A DNA stretch of 64,000 nt from Larix kaempferi (Eukaryota; Streptophyta; Pinopsida; Pinales; Pinaceae). Each line of letters begins with the position of its first letter. The first letter of the stretch is position 1. The stretch spans positions 1,567,001-1,631,000 of the forward strand of contig BSBM01000809.1 of the NCBI GenBank assembly GCA_027924585.1, given 5' to 3'. Shown piece by piece: positions 22,417 through 33,151 of this stretch. Below the pieces are notes generated by a model. That model ran no database searches and was not told the origin of the DNA. It was given only the letters and a program-made list of their open reading frames with translations. The position numbers and the translations under genes are program-made.

Positions 22417-22978
22417 TGTTGATGTATATGTAACTTCGGAATGTATTTCACCTATGTATATTGTACTCCTATAGAGATGGTATTATTCCTCTATACGGAA
22501 GTGTCATCATTTGTATTGACAAGTGTCGCAAGTGTTGCAACTTGCATGTGATGGGTTATTAGACCACCAAGTGTGGGGTCGGCCCTGATTAGTATTACCA
22601 TGGGTTATTAGACTGAGTTAGACAAGTCCGCCCTGCTAGTTTATTAGGCAAGTCAAATCATGTATAAATAGAGTGAGGGAGGCACTCTATTTGATCACTT
22701 CATTATTCAATTCTACTCTCTTCAGAAAGTGGCACACAAGTGAGGAAGGAGGAGTAGCTCCTAGGAGGACTATCTCTTGTACTTGGGTTGTATCATTGCT
22801 CTTTCTATCTCTGAGGAAGTTGTGGGGTTTTTCACCTTTATGGTTTTCCCTAGTGAAACTCTGTGTGTCTATTGTCTTATGTGATTGCTTGCTATGATTG
22901 ATATGATTGATGTGCTATACATGTTATTCTCTCAGTAAAGATCCTAGAGTATATTGAATTGATGCTAAAAAGTTAACA
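22417..22978 (+). mobile_element. Copia 1, 5' LTR
   Basis: 562 bp, TGTTGA...TTAACA ends, TATAAATA at 22663-22670. By hand count about two dozen substitutions separate it from the 3' LTR, mostly transitions and with no length change. Confidence 0.92.
22663..22670 (+). promoter_or_regulatory. TATA box of Copia 1 5' LTR
   Basis: TATAAATA followed by a GAGTGAGGGAGG stretch; the same box is kept in the 3' LTR at 34155-34162. Confidence 0.7.
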
Positions 22979-22990
22979 TGGTATCAGAGC
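22979..22990 (+). other. Copia 1 primer-binding site, tRNA-iMet
   Basis: TGGTATCAGAGC directly abuts the LTR, the classic complement of plant initiator tRNA-Met 3' end. Confidence 0.9.
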
Positions 22991-23550
22991 TAACCTGAGA
23001 AGAAGACACTATGCTTGCGGAAATTAGGTTTTCTTGTTTATTGGGTTTCTCTCGACATATTTTGGAAAGGAAGTAAGGTAGATTGACTCTACTCATCAAG
23101 GTGAATCTTTTTGTTCAATCAGAATTCAATTCTGGGCACTTTCATTTTTGGCCCTAAAATTTAGGGTTTCCACAAAAATAGGAATTTCTGAAATCTGAGA
23201 CCATAGATGGAGCTCCTTGGAAAAATTGAAGTTTAGAGATTTAGATCAAACTTTTTGGTTGGGTGAAGCTCCGAGAAACTCAAACCCTAATTCAGGGTCC
23301 TCCCTAGTGAATCCGGGAAGACTAAAAGTCATTTCTAAATGGTGAAACTTTGCAGTTTTCAATTTTTGAGTATACCAGGATGATCAGCTCATCAAGGCAC
23401 ATCTTTCTATCCTTTCAAAAATTTGAAATTCACATTTTGAATTTTTAGGGTTTCTCTAACAAACCCTAATTCAACACTAGTTCCAGATTTCTGCAAATCA
23501 AGTGGTAAGACCTAAATCTTTTTTATTTCCATTTGAAGTACTCTTTAAAG

Positions 23551-24480
23551 ATGTCTCACCACACCAAGCTTGAGGATAAGCTTGAAGGGGTTGATAAATT
23601 CTGAGCATGGAAGTATAGGATTGGGTTAATCCTGGAAGAAACTGAATTGGATACTTACATAAGCTCTGAGGTCCCTATCCCAGAGGAAGAAGAGGCTAAA
23701 GCCCTACATAAGAAGAACTTGGTCAAGGAAAAGAGAATCATTGCTGATTCTATCAAAGACCATCTCATACCACATGTGTCATCTCTAAAGACACCCAAGG
23801 AAATGTTTGACTCTTTGACCAAGCTATTTGAAGGGAAGAACATAAATCGGAAGATGACTCTGCAGAACCAATTGAAAGGGGTAAAGCTTTAGAATGGAGA
23901 GACCATTCAATCCAATTTTTCTAAGGTCTCTCAGATCAAGGAAAAACTTGAAGCTGTGGATGAAATTGTGGACAATGGTGAAGTTGTTATGACCACACTG
24001 AATGGCCTACCTAGGTCATGGGATTCCTTTAGCCAAGGAATCTATGCAAGAAAGAAGTTTTTCTCCTTCAGTAGACTATGGGAGGAATGTTCGCAAGAAG
24101 AAGCAAGGCTTGTGGCCCGAGAAGAAAATATGGGGAATGAAGATCAAGCTCTCACAACACACACCAAGAAAGGAAAGTCCAAGAGAGAGCCATCCCACTT
24201 CAGGAGACCTTCACAACACCATTATCATAAGGATAAGAAAGATCTCAGATGTTTCACATGCAATGAGAAGGGACACTTTGCTGCAGATTGTCCCAAGAAG
24301 AAGAAAGACAACAACAATTTCAATAAGAAGAAGAAGTACAACAATAAGAGATATCATGCTCATGCTGCTGAGGATGATGAACCTCCCAAGAAGAAGGCTA
24401 GAGAAGAAAGTGATGATTCTTCAAGTGAAGATGAATATGTTATAATATCTGCTCTCACAGGCACTATCTCTCATGCATGT
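23551..24480 (+). pseudogene. gag: Copia 1 Gag with CCHC zinc knuckle
   Basis: Begins at the ATG at 23551 (MSHHTKLEDKLEG). The capsid-like part contains KYRIGLILEETELD, IADSIKDHLIPHV and KTPKEMFDSLTKLFEGKN, matching the UBN2-type gag of plant Copia elements. The nucleocapsid knuckle CFTCNEKGHFAADC at about 24250 is intact (C-x2-C-x4-H-x4-C) and followed by a Lys/Asn-rich tail. TGA at 23602-23604 (expected Trp) and TAG at 23890-23892 (expected Gln) interrupt the frame; both are simple C-to-T type changes. The acidic segment EESDDSSSEDEY leads into protease. Confidence 0.88.
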
Positions 24481-24786
24481 AATGATTGGATTATTGACAG
24501 TGGGGCTTCAAAACACATGACTGGGTTTAAAGAATCTTTTGTAAATCTATCTGAACATGAGTCACCCCATAAGGTGAAACTTGGGGATGACTATCAATAT
24601 CCTATCAAAGGAAGTGGTGAAACCTCCTACAACCTAGACTCTGGGAAGTCTTTGAAGATGAAAGAGGTTCTATATGTACCTGGGATCAAGAAGAACCTAC
24701 TCTCCATATCTGCATTGGATGCAAAAGGCATGAGGGTTGCATTTGTAGATGGCCAAGTCCTAATGTGGCAAAGGGTAAAACTATAG
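24481..24786 (+). pseudogene. pol: Copia 1 protease
   Basis: The retropepsin motif WIIDSGASKHMTG lies at about 24487-24525 with an intact D-S-G-A, then VKLGDDYQYPIKGSG and VLYVPGIKKNLLSISAL, standard for plant Copia protease. A one-base deletion near 24767 shifts the frame: translation would end at a TAG/TAA-type stop at 24786, while family sequence resumes in the next frame. Confidence 0.88.
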
Positions 24787-25985
24787 ATGATGCAGTGGTG
24801 ATTGGAGAGCAAGAGGGTGGATTGTACAAATTGAAGGGGAAACCTAAACATGCCATGGTACATGAATCCATGGAGCCAATTGAACTTTGGCATAGAAGGC
24901 TTGCACATGTGCACTATAGAGCACTACCAATTGCAAGTAAAGCTGTAGAGGGTCTTCCTCAAATCAAGTCAAAGCATGAAGGTGTTTGCAAAGGATGTGC
25001 AAAATGAAAGAACATTAAGAAGGAATTTCCAAGCAGTGAGAGCAAAGCAAAAGGAATCTTGGAGATTATCCACTCCGATGTATGTGGACCAAGGTCATCT
25101 AGTTATCTGAGTGGGTATGTATACTATGTCTCTTTCATTGATGATTTCTCTAGGAAGACTTGGGTCTGCTTCTTGAAGAACAAAGATGAAGTATTTGATA
25201 AGTTCAAGGAATTCAAAACCTTGATGGAAAATCAAACTGATAAGAATATCAAGACCTTTAGATCCGACAATGGCGGAGAATTCACTTCAGGTGATTTCAA
25301 GAAGCTATGCATTGATTCAGGGATTAAGAGGGAGTTGACTACTCCCTATAATACACAACAGAATGGAGTTGCAGAAAGAAAGAATAGAACAATCATGGAA
25401 GTAGCATGGGAAATGTTGCATGATCAGGATTTTCCTATGCATCTATGGGCAGAAGCAGCTAGAACAACTGTATATGTGCATAACAGAACACCTCACAAGA
25501 TATTGGAAAACAAGACACCAGGAGAAGTCTTCACTGGTAAGAGACCTGAAGTCAACCATCTCAGAATGTTTGGTTGTCCAATATATACACATGTTCCAAA
25601 GGAAAAGAGGACAAAGCTAGATCCTTCAGGAAAGAAGGGCATCTTTGTGGGGTATAGTGAAAGCTTGAAGGCTTACAGAATATACTTTCCAGGGTTCAAG
25701 AATATTGATGTCAGCAGGGATGTAACATTTGATGAAGACTCAGCTTATATAAAATCAAGGAAGACACCTGTTGAAGATCACGAAGAACCAAAGGAAATCA
25801 GATTCCAAGACACCACCATGACTAAAGCAATTCCAGAAGCAGATCATGAAGCTGAAGATCCAAAAGAACCTGTAGATCCACCCCGTGAGAAGAACTCTCG
25901 CAAGAGGAAACCTGCATGGGCTAGAGAGCTCATTCAAGATGTAGAAAGGTATGGCATTCCAGAAGAAGAACACAGAGCAAGGAAG
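24765..25985 (+). pseudogene. pol: Copia 1 integrase
   Basis: The pre-integrase zinc region reads LWHRRLAHVHYRALP and GVCKGCAK (about 24885-25005), with a TGA at 25005-25007 just after the last cysteine pair. The catalytic core keeps its acidic triad: IIHSDVCGP (about 25065), FRSDNGGEF (about 25260) and QQNGVAERKNRT (about 25360). Then AEAARTTVYVHNRTP, LRMFGCPIYTHVPKEKR and GIFVGYSES follow, as in Copia integrases. The C-terminal tail is Glu/Lys/Pro-rich. Core residues look functional; the upstream stop would prevent expression. Confidence 0.9.
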
Positions 25986-26912
25986 AGAACTAGATCTCAT
26001 ACCAGCTATGTTGCCTTACTCTATGATATTAAGAACAAAGAACCTTCAAGTTATGAAGAAGCACTTGAAAAGAAAGAATGGAAGGATGCCATGGTCGAGG
26101 AATACCAATCGATCATGAAGAATGATGTTTGGGATGTAGTCCCAAGACCTAAAGGGAAGTCAGTTGTGACTTCCAAGTGGATCTACAAGATCAATCATGC
26201 TGTAGATGGCAGCATAGAGAAATACAAAGCAAGATTTGTAGCTTGTGGCTTCTCCCAGAAAGAGGGGATAGATTATGAAGAAACTTTTGCTCCTGTAGCC
26301 AGGTACACTTCCATCAGATCAGTACTTACTATGGCTGCAGTGATGAAATGGAAGATACACCAGATGGATGTCAAGACAACTTTCTTGAATGGTGTAGTCG
26401 AAGACAAAGTGTATGTGGAGCAGCCACTTGGTTTTGAGACACATGATAGGGAGTCATACGTGTGTCGGTTGAAGAAATCCTTTTATGGCTTGAAGCATGC
26501 TCCTAGGACTTGGTATGGTAGGATAGAAAACTTTCTATCCAGTTTGGGCTTTACCAAGAGTAAAGCGGATTCCAACCTTTACTACAAGGTTGAGGAAGGT
26601 AATCCTGTGATACTCTTATTGTATGTGGATGACATGTTTGTTACGGGTGAGGATAGATTGATTACCAACATGAAGAGGAAGCTTGCTGCCGAGTTTGAGA
26701 TAAAGGACTTGGGGATGATGCACTACTTTCTAGGCATGGAGGTGTGGTAGAGTGCAGATGAAATCTTCCTTGGACAAGGGAAGTATGCAGTAGAGATCCT
26801 GAAGAGGTTCAGGATGATGCACTACAAGGCCATGGCCACACCTATGGAATCGAACCTGAAGCTTTTGTGTGATGCTTCATTTGATCTGGTTGATGTCACG
26901 GTGTATCGTTAG
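25986..26912 (+). pseudogene. pol: Copia 1 reverse transcriptase
   Basis: Typical Copia RT: SYEEALEKKEWKDAM, WDVVPRPKGKSVVTSKWIYK, YKARFVACGFSQKEGIDYEE, APVARYTSIRSVL, QMDVKTTFLNG, KKSFYGLKHAPRTWY and the catalytic LLLYVDDMFVTG at about 26610-26645 with both aspartates. DLGMMHYFLGMEV follows, then a TAG at 26748-26750 and another at 26910-26912 (expected Gln in VYRQMIG). The order and spacing are normal. Confidence 0.92.
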
Positions 26913-27557
26913 ATGATTGGGTTCTTGATGTATCTGACGAACACGAGACCAGATATTTGCTTTGCGGTGAACACATTGAGCCAGTTCCTAACGAATCCCA
27001 GAGGTGTTCACCTGGTTGCTGTAAAGCATATTTTGAGGTACCTGAAGGGTACAATTGATTATGGGTTCAAGTATGATGCAAATCAAAAGTTTAACCTGCA
27101 GGGTTATGTTGATTCATATTGGGCAGGCAGTGGTGCAGATAGGAAGAGCACTTCTGGGTGTTGCTTCAGTATGGGATAATGAGTGATCTCTTAGTTTAGC
27201 AGGAAGCAGTCCTGCGTAGCACTGAGTACAGTCGAGGCCGATTATTTTGCAGCTTGTTCGGCTAGTTGTGAGGCAGTATGGCTCCAGAATCTACTGTATG
27301 AGTTATTTGATCTCCCATTGGAGGCTACTGGTATCTTTTGTGACAACCGGAGTTGTGTGAAGCTGTCTGAGAACCCATTATTCCACGATAGGTCGAAGCA
27401 CATTGAGATCAAATATCACTATATCAGGGATATGGTGCAGAGAGGAGCAGTGAAGCTCCTGTATGTTGCGACGAATGAGAAGGTTGCATATGTGTTGATG
27501 AAACCACTAGCCAAAGTGAAGTTTGAATACTTCAGAGAGAGGCTTGGTGTTCTTTAG
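26913..27557 (+). pseudogene. pol: Copia 1 RNase H
   Basis: FLMYLTNTRPDICFAVN, HILRYLKGTIDYG, GYVDSYWAGSGADRKSTSG (first catalytic Asp region), then stops at about 27176-27200, then ALSTVEADYFAACSASCEAVW, FCDNRSCVKLSENPLFHDR (catalytic Asp) and HIEIKYHYIRD. The domain ends with the usual LAKVKFEYFRERLGV at 27557. The nested Copia 2 lies 75 bp downstream. Confidence 0.9.
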
Positions 27558-27631
27558 ATTGAAAACACTTCGAGGAAGAAGTGATGGACACATTTGTAGG
27601 AGCCATTCTAAGCATGGTGAGAGGAGGATCC

Positions 27632-28127
27632 TGTTAGAAAAACATGATCGCAAAGTAATAAAAATAAACTGAAATGCAAATATAATCACACATACACATT
27701 ACAAGAGAGACACAGATATATCATGGTTCACCCAACTTGGGCTACGTCCACACTGAAGTTTCCAGTCCTTATTATTATTCCGTCCAGTAAAGTGAAGGGA
27801 TATAACCTGCAGCACAACCGCTGCACTTCCTCTTCACTATCTCATAGTCTCTTTTCTTGATCTCAGAGATCTTTACAATGCATAATACCTAATACATCAA
27901 CCCTATCCATGTTACAATGTCTTTCTTTTATAAGGGAAATACAATGGGAAAATACCACGGGTTACCCAAAACCATGGGCTCGAAAACTAGTGGTGAAAAC
28001 AACCCCGAAAACAGGCCCAAGGTGGCGAAAATAGCCCCAAGGTGGGGGAATGACTATACAGTCCTCTGGGTGCACGACTAAGACAATATCATCTATGAGA
28101 CTAGAAGATATGGCTTCACAACCAACA
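27632..28127 (-). mobile_element. Copia 2, 3' LTR
   Basis: 496 bp; plus-strand ends TGTTAGAAAAAC and CAACCAACA. A minus-strand TTATAAAAG box lies at 27925-27933. Hand comparison with the 5' LTR gives about 40 differences, clearly more than between the LTRs of the surrounding Copia 1. Confidence 0.92.
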
Positions 28128-28140
28128 ATCTCCCACTTGG
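28128..28140 (-). other. Copia 2 polypurine tract
   Basis: Minus strand AAGTGGGAGAT abuts the start of the 3' LTR, the standard plus-strand primer of plant Copia elements. Confidence 0.75.
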
Positions 28141-28213
28141 AGATTGATCACAACAACTCCACCGTTGCTGTACTTGCTGGACCTTGGACTTGGAAACTTT
28201 ATCCTCTTCACCT

Positions 28214-28741
28214 TCATGCTAGAAGGCCAACTAAAACCGAGCAGGAACTCAGTTTCTCTCTTGTCACTACCTTTGTGAACATGTTTGCAGGATTCTGGAT
28301 AATATGTATCTTTTCCAGCTTCAACAGTTCATCTTCTAGAACAGAGCGTATGAAATGGTACTTGAGCTGTATATGTTTAGGAATGGAATGGAATGCTGAG
28401 TTCTTTGCAAGATGAATGGCACTCTGGCTGTCACTATACAACCTGCTATCCTTCTGCTTCTTACCCACTTCCTCCTTAAATCTCTGCAGCCAAATCATCT
28501 CTTTACTAGCCTCTATAACAACAACATACTCTACTTCCGTTGTTGAAAGTGCAACAACCTTCTGCAATCTTGAAATCCAACTTACTGTTGTTCCACCTAC
28601 AGTAAACACATACCCTGTGGTGCTCCTCCTGCTATCCTTATCACCTGCCATATCTGCATCAACATATCCCTGTAGAACAGTGTCTGAACCTCCAAAACAT
28701 AATGCCTGAGTGGTAGTACCTCTCAAATACCTGAGAATCCA
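28214..28741 (-). pseudogene. pol: Copia 2 RNase H
   Basis: The minus strand reads LRYLRGTTTQALCFGG, LQGYVDADMAGDKDSRRSTTG (first Asp), VSWISRLQKVVALSTTEVEY, YSDSQSAIHLAKNSAFH (Asp), HIQLKYHFIRSVLED. It ends at about 28214. One stop at 28742 (WKEV*WILRYL) divides it from RT. Confidence 0.9.
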
Positions 28742-29797
28742 CTATACTTCCTTCCAATGTTCTTTACCTGGATTGTTCATATATATGCTCACAACTCCCA
28801 CTGCTTGTGCGATATCTGGTCTTGTGCACACCATGGCATACATCAAGTTGCCAACTACTGATTGGTAGGGAATCTTGGACATGTAATCTGTCTCTTCCTG
28901 TGTCTTGGGACACATTTCCTTACTTAGATTGAAATGGCTGGCCAACGGTGTACTTACTGGTTTTGCATTCTGCATTATGAACCTCTCCAACACCTTTTGT
29001 ATGTACTCACTCTGAGACAATGTCAATTTGTGAATTTTCCTGCCTCTCGTTATTCTCATACCAAGGATTTGCTTTGCAACACCCAAATCCTTCATCACAA
29101 ATGAATTAGCTAGCTTCCTTTTGAGTACATTTATATCGTGCATGTTAGACCTTGCAACAAGCATGCCATCCACATACAATAACAAGATAATACATCTTTC
29201 ATTGTCTAGATTCTTGAAATAAACACAATGGTCAGAATGACATCTACTATAACCTTATTCCGTCATAAACCTGTCAAATTTTAGATACCATTTCCTTGGG
29301 GCTTGCTTCAATCCATACAAGCTTTTTTTGAACTTGCACACCAAATTCTCCTTCCCTTTGACCTCATACCATTGTGGCTACTGCATATATATATATTCCT
29401 CCAAATCCCCATGGAGAAAGGATGTTTTTACATCTAACTGTTCAAGATGCAAATCTTCTACTGCCACTAGACTTAAGATAGTCCTAATTGAAGTCATCTT
29501 AACAACAGGAGAAAATATTTCATCAAAATCTATACCTTTCTTCTGTGCAAACCCCTTTACAACAAGTCTCACCTTGTACCGCTTCTTACCTCCTTCTTCT
29601 TCCTTCAAACTGTAAATCCATTTGTTCAGCAATGCTCTTTTACCAGCAGGCAACTGAACCAGATCCCAAGTCTGGTTTCCGACTAATGAGTCCATCTCCT
29701 CATTCATGCCTTGCTCCCACTTCTTTCTAGTTTCCACCTGCATTGCTTCTTCATAACATTCTATTTCACTAGCATTAGTCATCAACAAATAATACAT
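28742..29797 (-). pseudogene. pol: Copia 2 reverse transcriptase (catalytic Asp lost)
   Basis: KKWEQGMNEEMDSLVGNQTW, PAGKRALLNKWIYSLK, YKVRLVVKGFAQKKGIDFDE, SPVVKMTSIRTILSLVA, QLDVKTSFLHGDLEEYIYMQ, then a stop near 29378 and [15 protein letters not shown]. The catalytic box reads LLLYVDGMLVA at about 29155-29190: the second Asp of YVDD is Gly, which should abolish polymerisation. MKDLGVAKQILGMRI and SVVGNLMYAMVCTRPDIA follow. Further stops lie near 29270 and 28742. Confidence 0.92.
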
Positions 29798-29826
29798 TGA
29801 AGGAGAGTATCATTCAGGGAGTCTAC

Positions 29827-30943
29827 TTAACCTGGTAGATCTTCTTGCAGTTGCAGGAGTTTCAGGTACTTGTTGTTGTTCTTGATTTTCTGGCACCTTT
29901 GGAACTTCATTTTCTTGAATTTCATCAAGTAATGTGTACTCTGTGTTTTCCTTTTCTTGTTTCTTTCCCTGCAACTGATCTTTATACATGACCTTTTCAT
30001 TGAATATGACATCTCTACTTCTAATGATTTTGTGATTTTCATAATCCCAAAACGATAACCAAAATCATCAACCCCATATCCAATAAAGGTACGTTTCTTG
30101 GATTTAGCTTCAAGTTTTGTTCTATTTTCTTTATCAATATGGACAAATGCTTCACAACCAAACGTTCTCAGAAATGAGTAGTTTACCTTTTTATCTGTCC
30201 ATGCCTCCTCTAGAATACCACCATCCAAAGCACTTGAAGGTCCTCTATTTATTAAATAAACAATAGTATTTACAACATCTGCCCAAAACTGTAAGGGCAA
30301 CCCTACATGAAATCTCATACACCTTGCACGCTCCATGATCGTTCTGTTCATCCTTTCAGACACACCATTTTCTTTTGGTGTTCCTGGGACTATCTTCTCT
30401 CTACAAATCCCATGGTATGAACAGTAACTATCAAACTCCTTGCGGCAGTACTCACCTCCATTATTAGATTTGAGACACTTCAACCTTTTTCCTGTCTCAT
30501 TCTCAACCAAAGCTTTCCACTTCTTAAAAGTAGCAAACACATGCGATTTCTGTCTAATGCAATAAACCCAAGTTTTCCTAGTTGCATCATCAATAAATGT
30601 AACATAATAATGAGATCCACTAAGAGATTGTATTTGAGCCGGTCCCCATACATCTGTATGCACTAGCTCTAACTTTTCATTCTTTATGTTTCCCAACCCT
30701 AATAAATTTGACTCTCTTCTGTTTTCCATAAACACAGTTCTCACATAATTCCAAACTTACCTGCTTCAAATCTGGCAGCAACTTCCTTGAGTGGAGAATC
30801 TGCATCCCCTTCTCACTCATGTGGCCAAGCCTATGATGCCACAATGCTGTATCTGTTCCTGTGGAAGCTGAAGAGATAGAATTGTTAGTATTATGAGGAC
30901 ATAAATACAACGTACCTACCCTATCTCCTTTTTCTATCACCAT
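29827..30943 (-). pseudogene. pol: Copia 2 integrase (catalytic Asp changed)
   Basis: Zinc-binding pre-integrase LWHHRLGHMSEKGMQILH and LCENCVYGKQKRV (about 30725-30875), then a frame change and the core: LVHTDVWGPAQ (Asp), CLKSNNGGEYC at about 30450-30480 where the usual SDNGGEY has Asn in place of Asp, and PKENGVSERMNRTIMERAR with the Glu. FLRTFGCEAFVHIDKENR and FIGYG follow. With one triad Asp lost, strand transfer would not work. The G-to-A change is the type produced by cytosine deamination. Confidence 0.92.
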
Positions 30944-30970
30944 TGATCCTTTAGTGATATTCCACCACTT

Positions 30971-32089
30971 TTATCCAAATGTAGATAGACAACCAACATC
31001 TCCCAACTGCCCTGTTGAGATCAGATTTCTTTTCATAGAAGGAATATGCCTTACATATTTCAACAACCAGTCAGTTCCATTCTTAACTTTTATCCATAGC
31101 TTACCCATTCTAACAATTTTACATGTCTCATCATCACCCAATAAAACATGTCCAAAATCGCCTTGAACATAATCATGAAAATATTTCCTATGGGGTGTAG
31201 CATGACATGAAGCCCCTGAATCTACTACCCAATAATCACTAGTATTATCTAATGCAAGAATCAAAGCATCTTGTAACATATCACCTGTTACATTTTCTTC
31301 CTGGGTAGTCTCCTTCTGTGCATCTCCTTTCTTCTTTAGAGATCTGCTGTCTTTCTTCAGATGTCCTTTCTTTCCACAGTTCCAACACTCTATTTTTCCC
31401 AGTATGGACTTGGATCTGCCCTTTTTAGAGTTGCTGTGATTACCTTGGCTCTTTCCTCTCTCCTTTTGTCTTCCTATGCTCTCCATGGTCAACGCATTAC
31501 CTGATGTCTCACCTGTGCTTTTTCTTCGCATTTCCTCGCTAAGAATAACACCAATAACATCATCAAATTTCAAGGTGTTTGAACCAGATACAGAGTTACT
31601 TACAGCCATGACCAAGCTATTCCAACTTTCTGGCAATGAACACAAGATTAGAAGAGCCCTAACCTCATCATCAAAGTTCACACTTACAGAACTTGGTTTA
31701 TTTGTAACTGTATTAAACTCATTTAAATGATCAGTAACAGATCCACCTTCAGACATCTTCATATTAAATAAATGATTCATTAGAAATACGTTGTTGGAGG
31801 TCGAGGGTTTTTCATACAGCTTACTCAGTTTTCTCATCAAACCCTCTGTTGTTGTTTCTTTTGAGATATTGAAAGCTACCGACGAAGCCAAGCTCAGTCG
31901 TATTGTTCCCAGATCCTTTCCATCAAGAACCTCCCATTCTTCATCCTTCATGGCCGACAGCTGCTTTGCTCTTCCTCCCAACGACAGGAATAGATCCTTC
32001 TTGTACAGATAGTCTTCCATTTGCATCTTCCATAACTGGAAGTTTTGGCCGTTAAACTTCTCGACCTTAAACTTTCCTTCTTCTGCCAT
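30971..32089 (-). pseudogene. gag: Copia 2 Gag and protease
   Basis: Starts at the ATG at 32087-32089 (MAEEGKFKVEKFNGQNF). Gag shows WKMQMEDYLYKKDLF, IRLSLASSVAFNI, LMRKLSKLYEKPS, HLNEFNTVTNKPSS and LLCSLPESWNSLVMAVSNS, typical of UBN2-like gag. The knuckle ECWNCGKKGHLKKDS has Ser where the last Cys should be. Protease WVVDSGASCHATPHRKYF near 31215 keeps D-S-G-A, and VRHIPSMKRNLISTGQL ends the domain. The frame is open for about 370 codons, the longest open Gag-Pol stretch of this element. Confidence 0.92.
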
Positions 32090-32150
32090 TGCTCCCACTC
32101 GAACTAGAAACCCTAGCTTCCTACGGGTTTATCCGCCAAATAGACCTTTG

Positions 32151-32162
32151 GCTCTGATACCA
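32151..32162 (-). other. Copia 2 primer-binding site, tRNA-iMet
   Basis: Minus strand TGGTATCAGAGC, two bases inside the 5' LTR end. Confidence 0.9.
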
Positions 32163-32164
32163 AT

Positions 32165-32660
32165 TGTTAGAAAAACAGGATCGCAGAGCAATAACAATAA
32201 ACATAAATGAAAATATAATCACACATACACATTACAAAAGAGACACAGATATATCGTGGTTCACCCAACTTGGGATACATCCACACTGAAGTTGCCAATC
32301 CTTATTATTATTTTGTCCAGCAAAGTGAAGGGATATAAGCTGCAATACATCCGCTGCACTTCCTCTTCACTGTCTCATAGTCTCTCTTCTTGATCTCAGA
32401 GATATTTACAATGCATAATACCTAATACATCAACCTTATCCATGTTACAATGTCTTTCTTTTATAAGGGAAATACAATGGGAAAATACCACGGGTTACCC
32501 AAAACCATGGGCCCGAAAACTGGTGGCGAAAACAACCCCCAAAACAACCCCAAGGTGGAAAAAACAGCCCCAAGGTGGGGGAATGACTATACAGCCCTAT
32601 GGGTACACGACTAAGACAATATCATATATGAGATTGGAAGATCTGGCTCCACAACCAACA
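32165..32660 (-). mobile_element. Copia 2, 5' LTR
   Basis: 496 bp, same ends as the 3' LTR; minus-strand TATA-like TTATAAAAG at 32458-32466. The target duplication GATCC follows directly at 32661-32665. Confidence 0.92.
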
Positions 32661-32731
32661 GATCCTTCCCATGGCTGTGGATGTAAGCACTGTGTGATGA
32701 GCATCAGGACGATGCTCCAGTTACTGCTTTG

Positions 32732-33060
32732 TATATGCATCATGTTGGATGCTTGTTATGATCAGTTGGATCATATATGTATATGCATCATGTTGGATGC
32801 TTGTTATGATCAGTTGGATCATGTATATGTATATGCATCTTGTTGGATGCTTGTTATCATCAGTTGGATCATGTATATATATATGCATCATGTTGGATGC
32901 TTGTAATGATCAGTTGGATCATGTATTTGTATATGTATCAGGTGGATACATTGTATGATCAGGAGGATCATGTATGATGATATGTATCAAGTAGATACTA
33001 TGTATGCATCAGGTGGATGCATTGTATGATCAGGATGATCATGGATGATGAGCTTCAGGA
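32732..33060 (+). repeat. About 50-bp tandem repeat in Copia 1 3' region
   Basis: Units starting TATATGCATC at 32732, 32780, 32830, 32880 and (as TATATGTATC) 32930 are 48-50 bp apart. Each holds GTTGGATGCTTGT and GATCAGTTGGATCAT, rich in GATC and GGAT. Degenerate units continue to about 33060, and GAGCATCAGGATGATGCT phrases flank the array. Confidence 0.85.
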
Positions 33061-33151
33061 TGTTGCTCTAGATGATGTACATCAGGATGATGTATGGTGA
33101 GTATCAGGATGATGCTTTATGGCTGCGAACAAGTTGTGCTTGAGAGGACAT

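Larger units (their letters stand above)
27632..32660 (-). mobile_element. Ty1/Copia retrotransposon 2 (complete, nested in Copia 1)
   Basis: 5,029 bp with 496-bp LTRs at 27632-28127 (3') and 32165-32660 (5'), flanked by a perfect GATCC duplication at 27627-27631 and 32661-32665. PBS and purine tract are present. Gag, protease, integrase, RT and RNase H read on the minus strand. Motifs are those of the Tork/Tnt1-type plant Copia group (inference). Key catalytic residues are changed in integrase and RT, so it is dead. It lies between the RNase H end and the 3' repeat arrays of Copia 1. Confidence 0.95.

Noticed and set aside
27825-27860. Possible small RNA gene or intron in Copia LTR pyrimidine stretch
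   Set aside because: It is part of an LTR present twice and has no independent signal.
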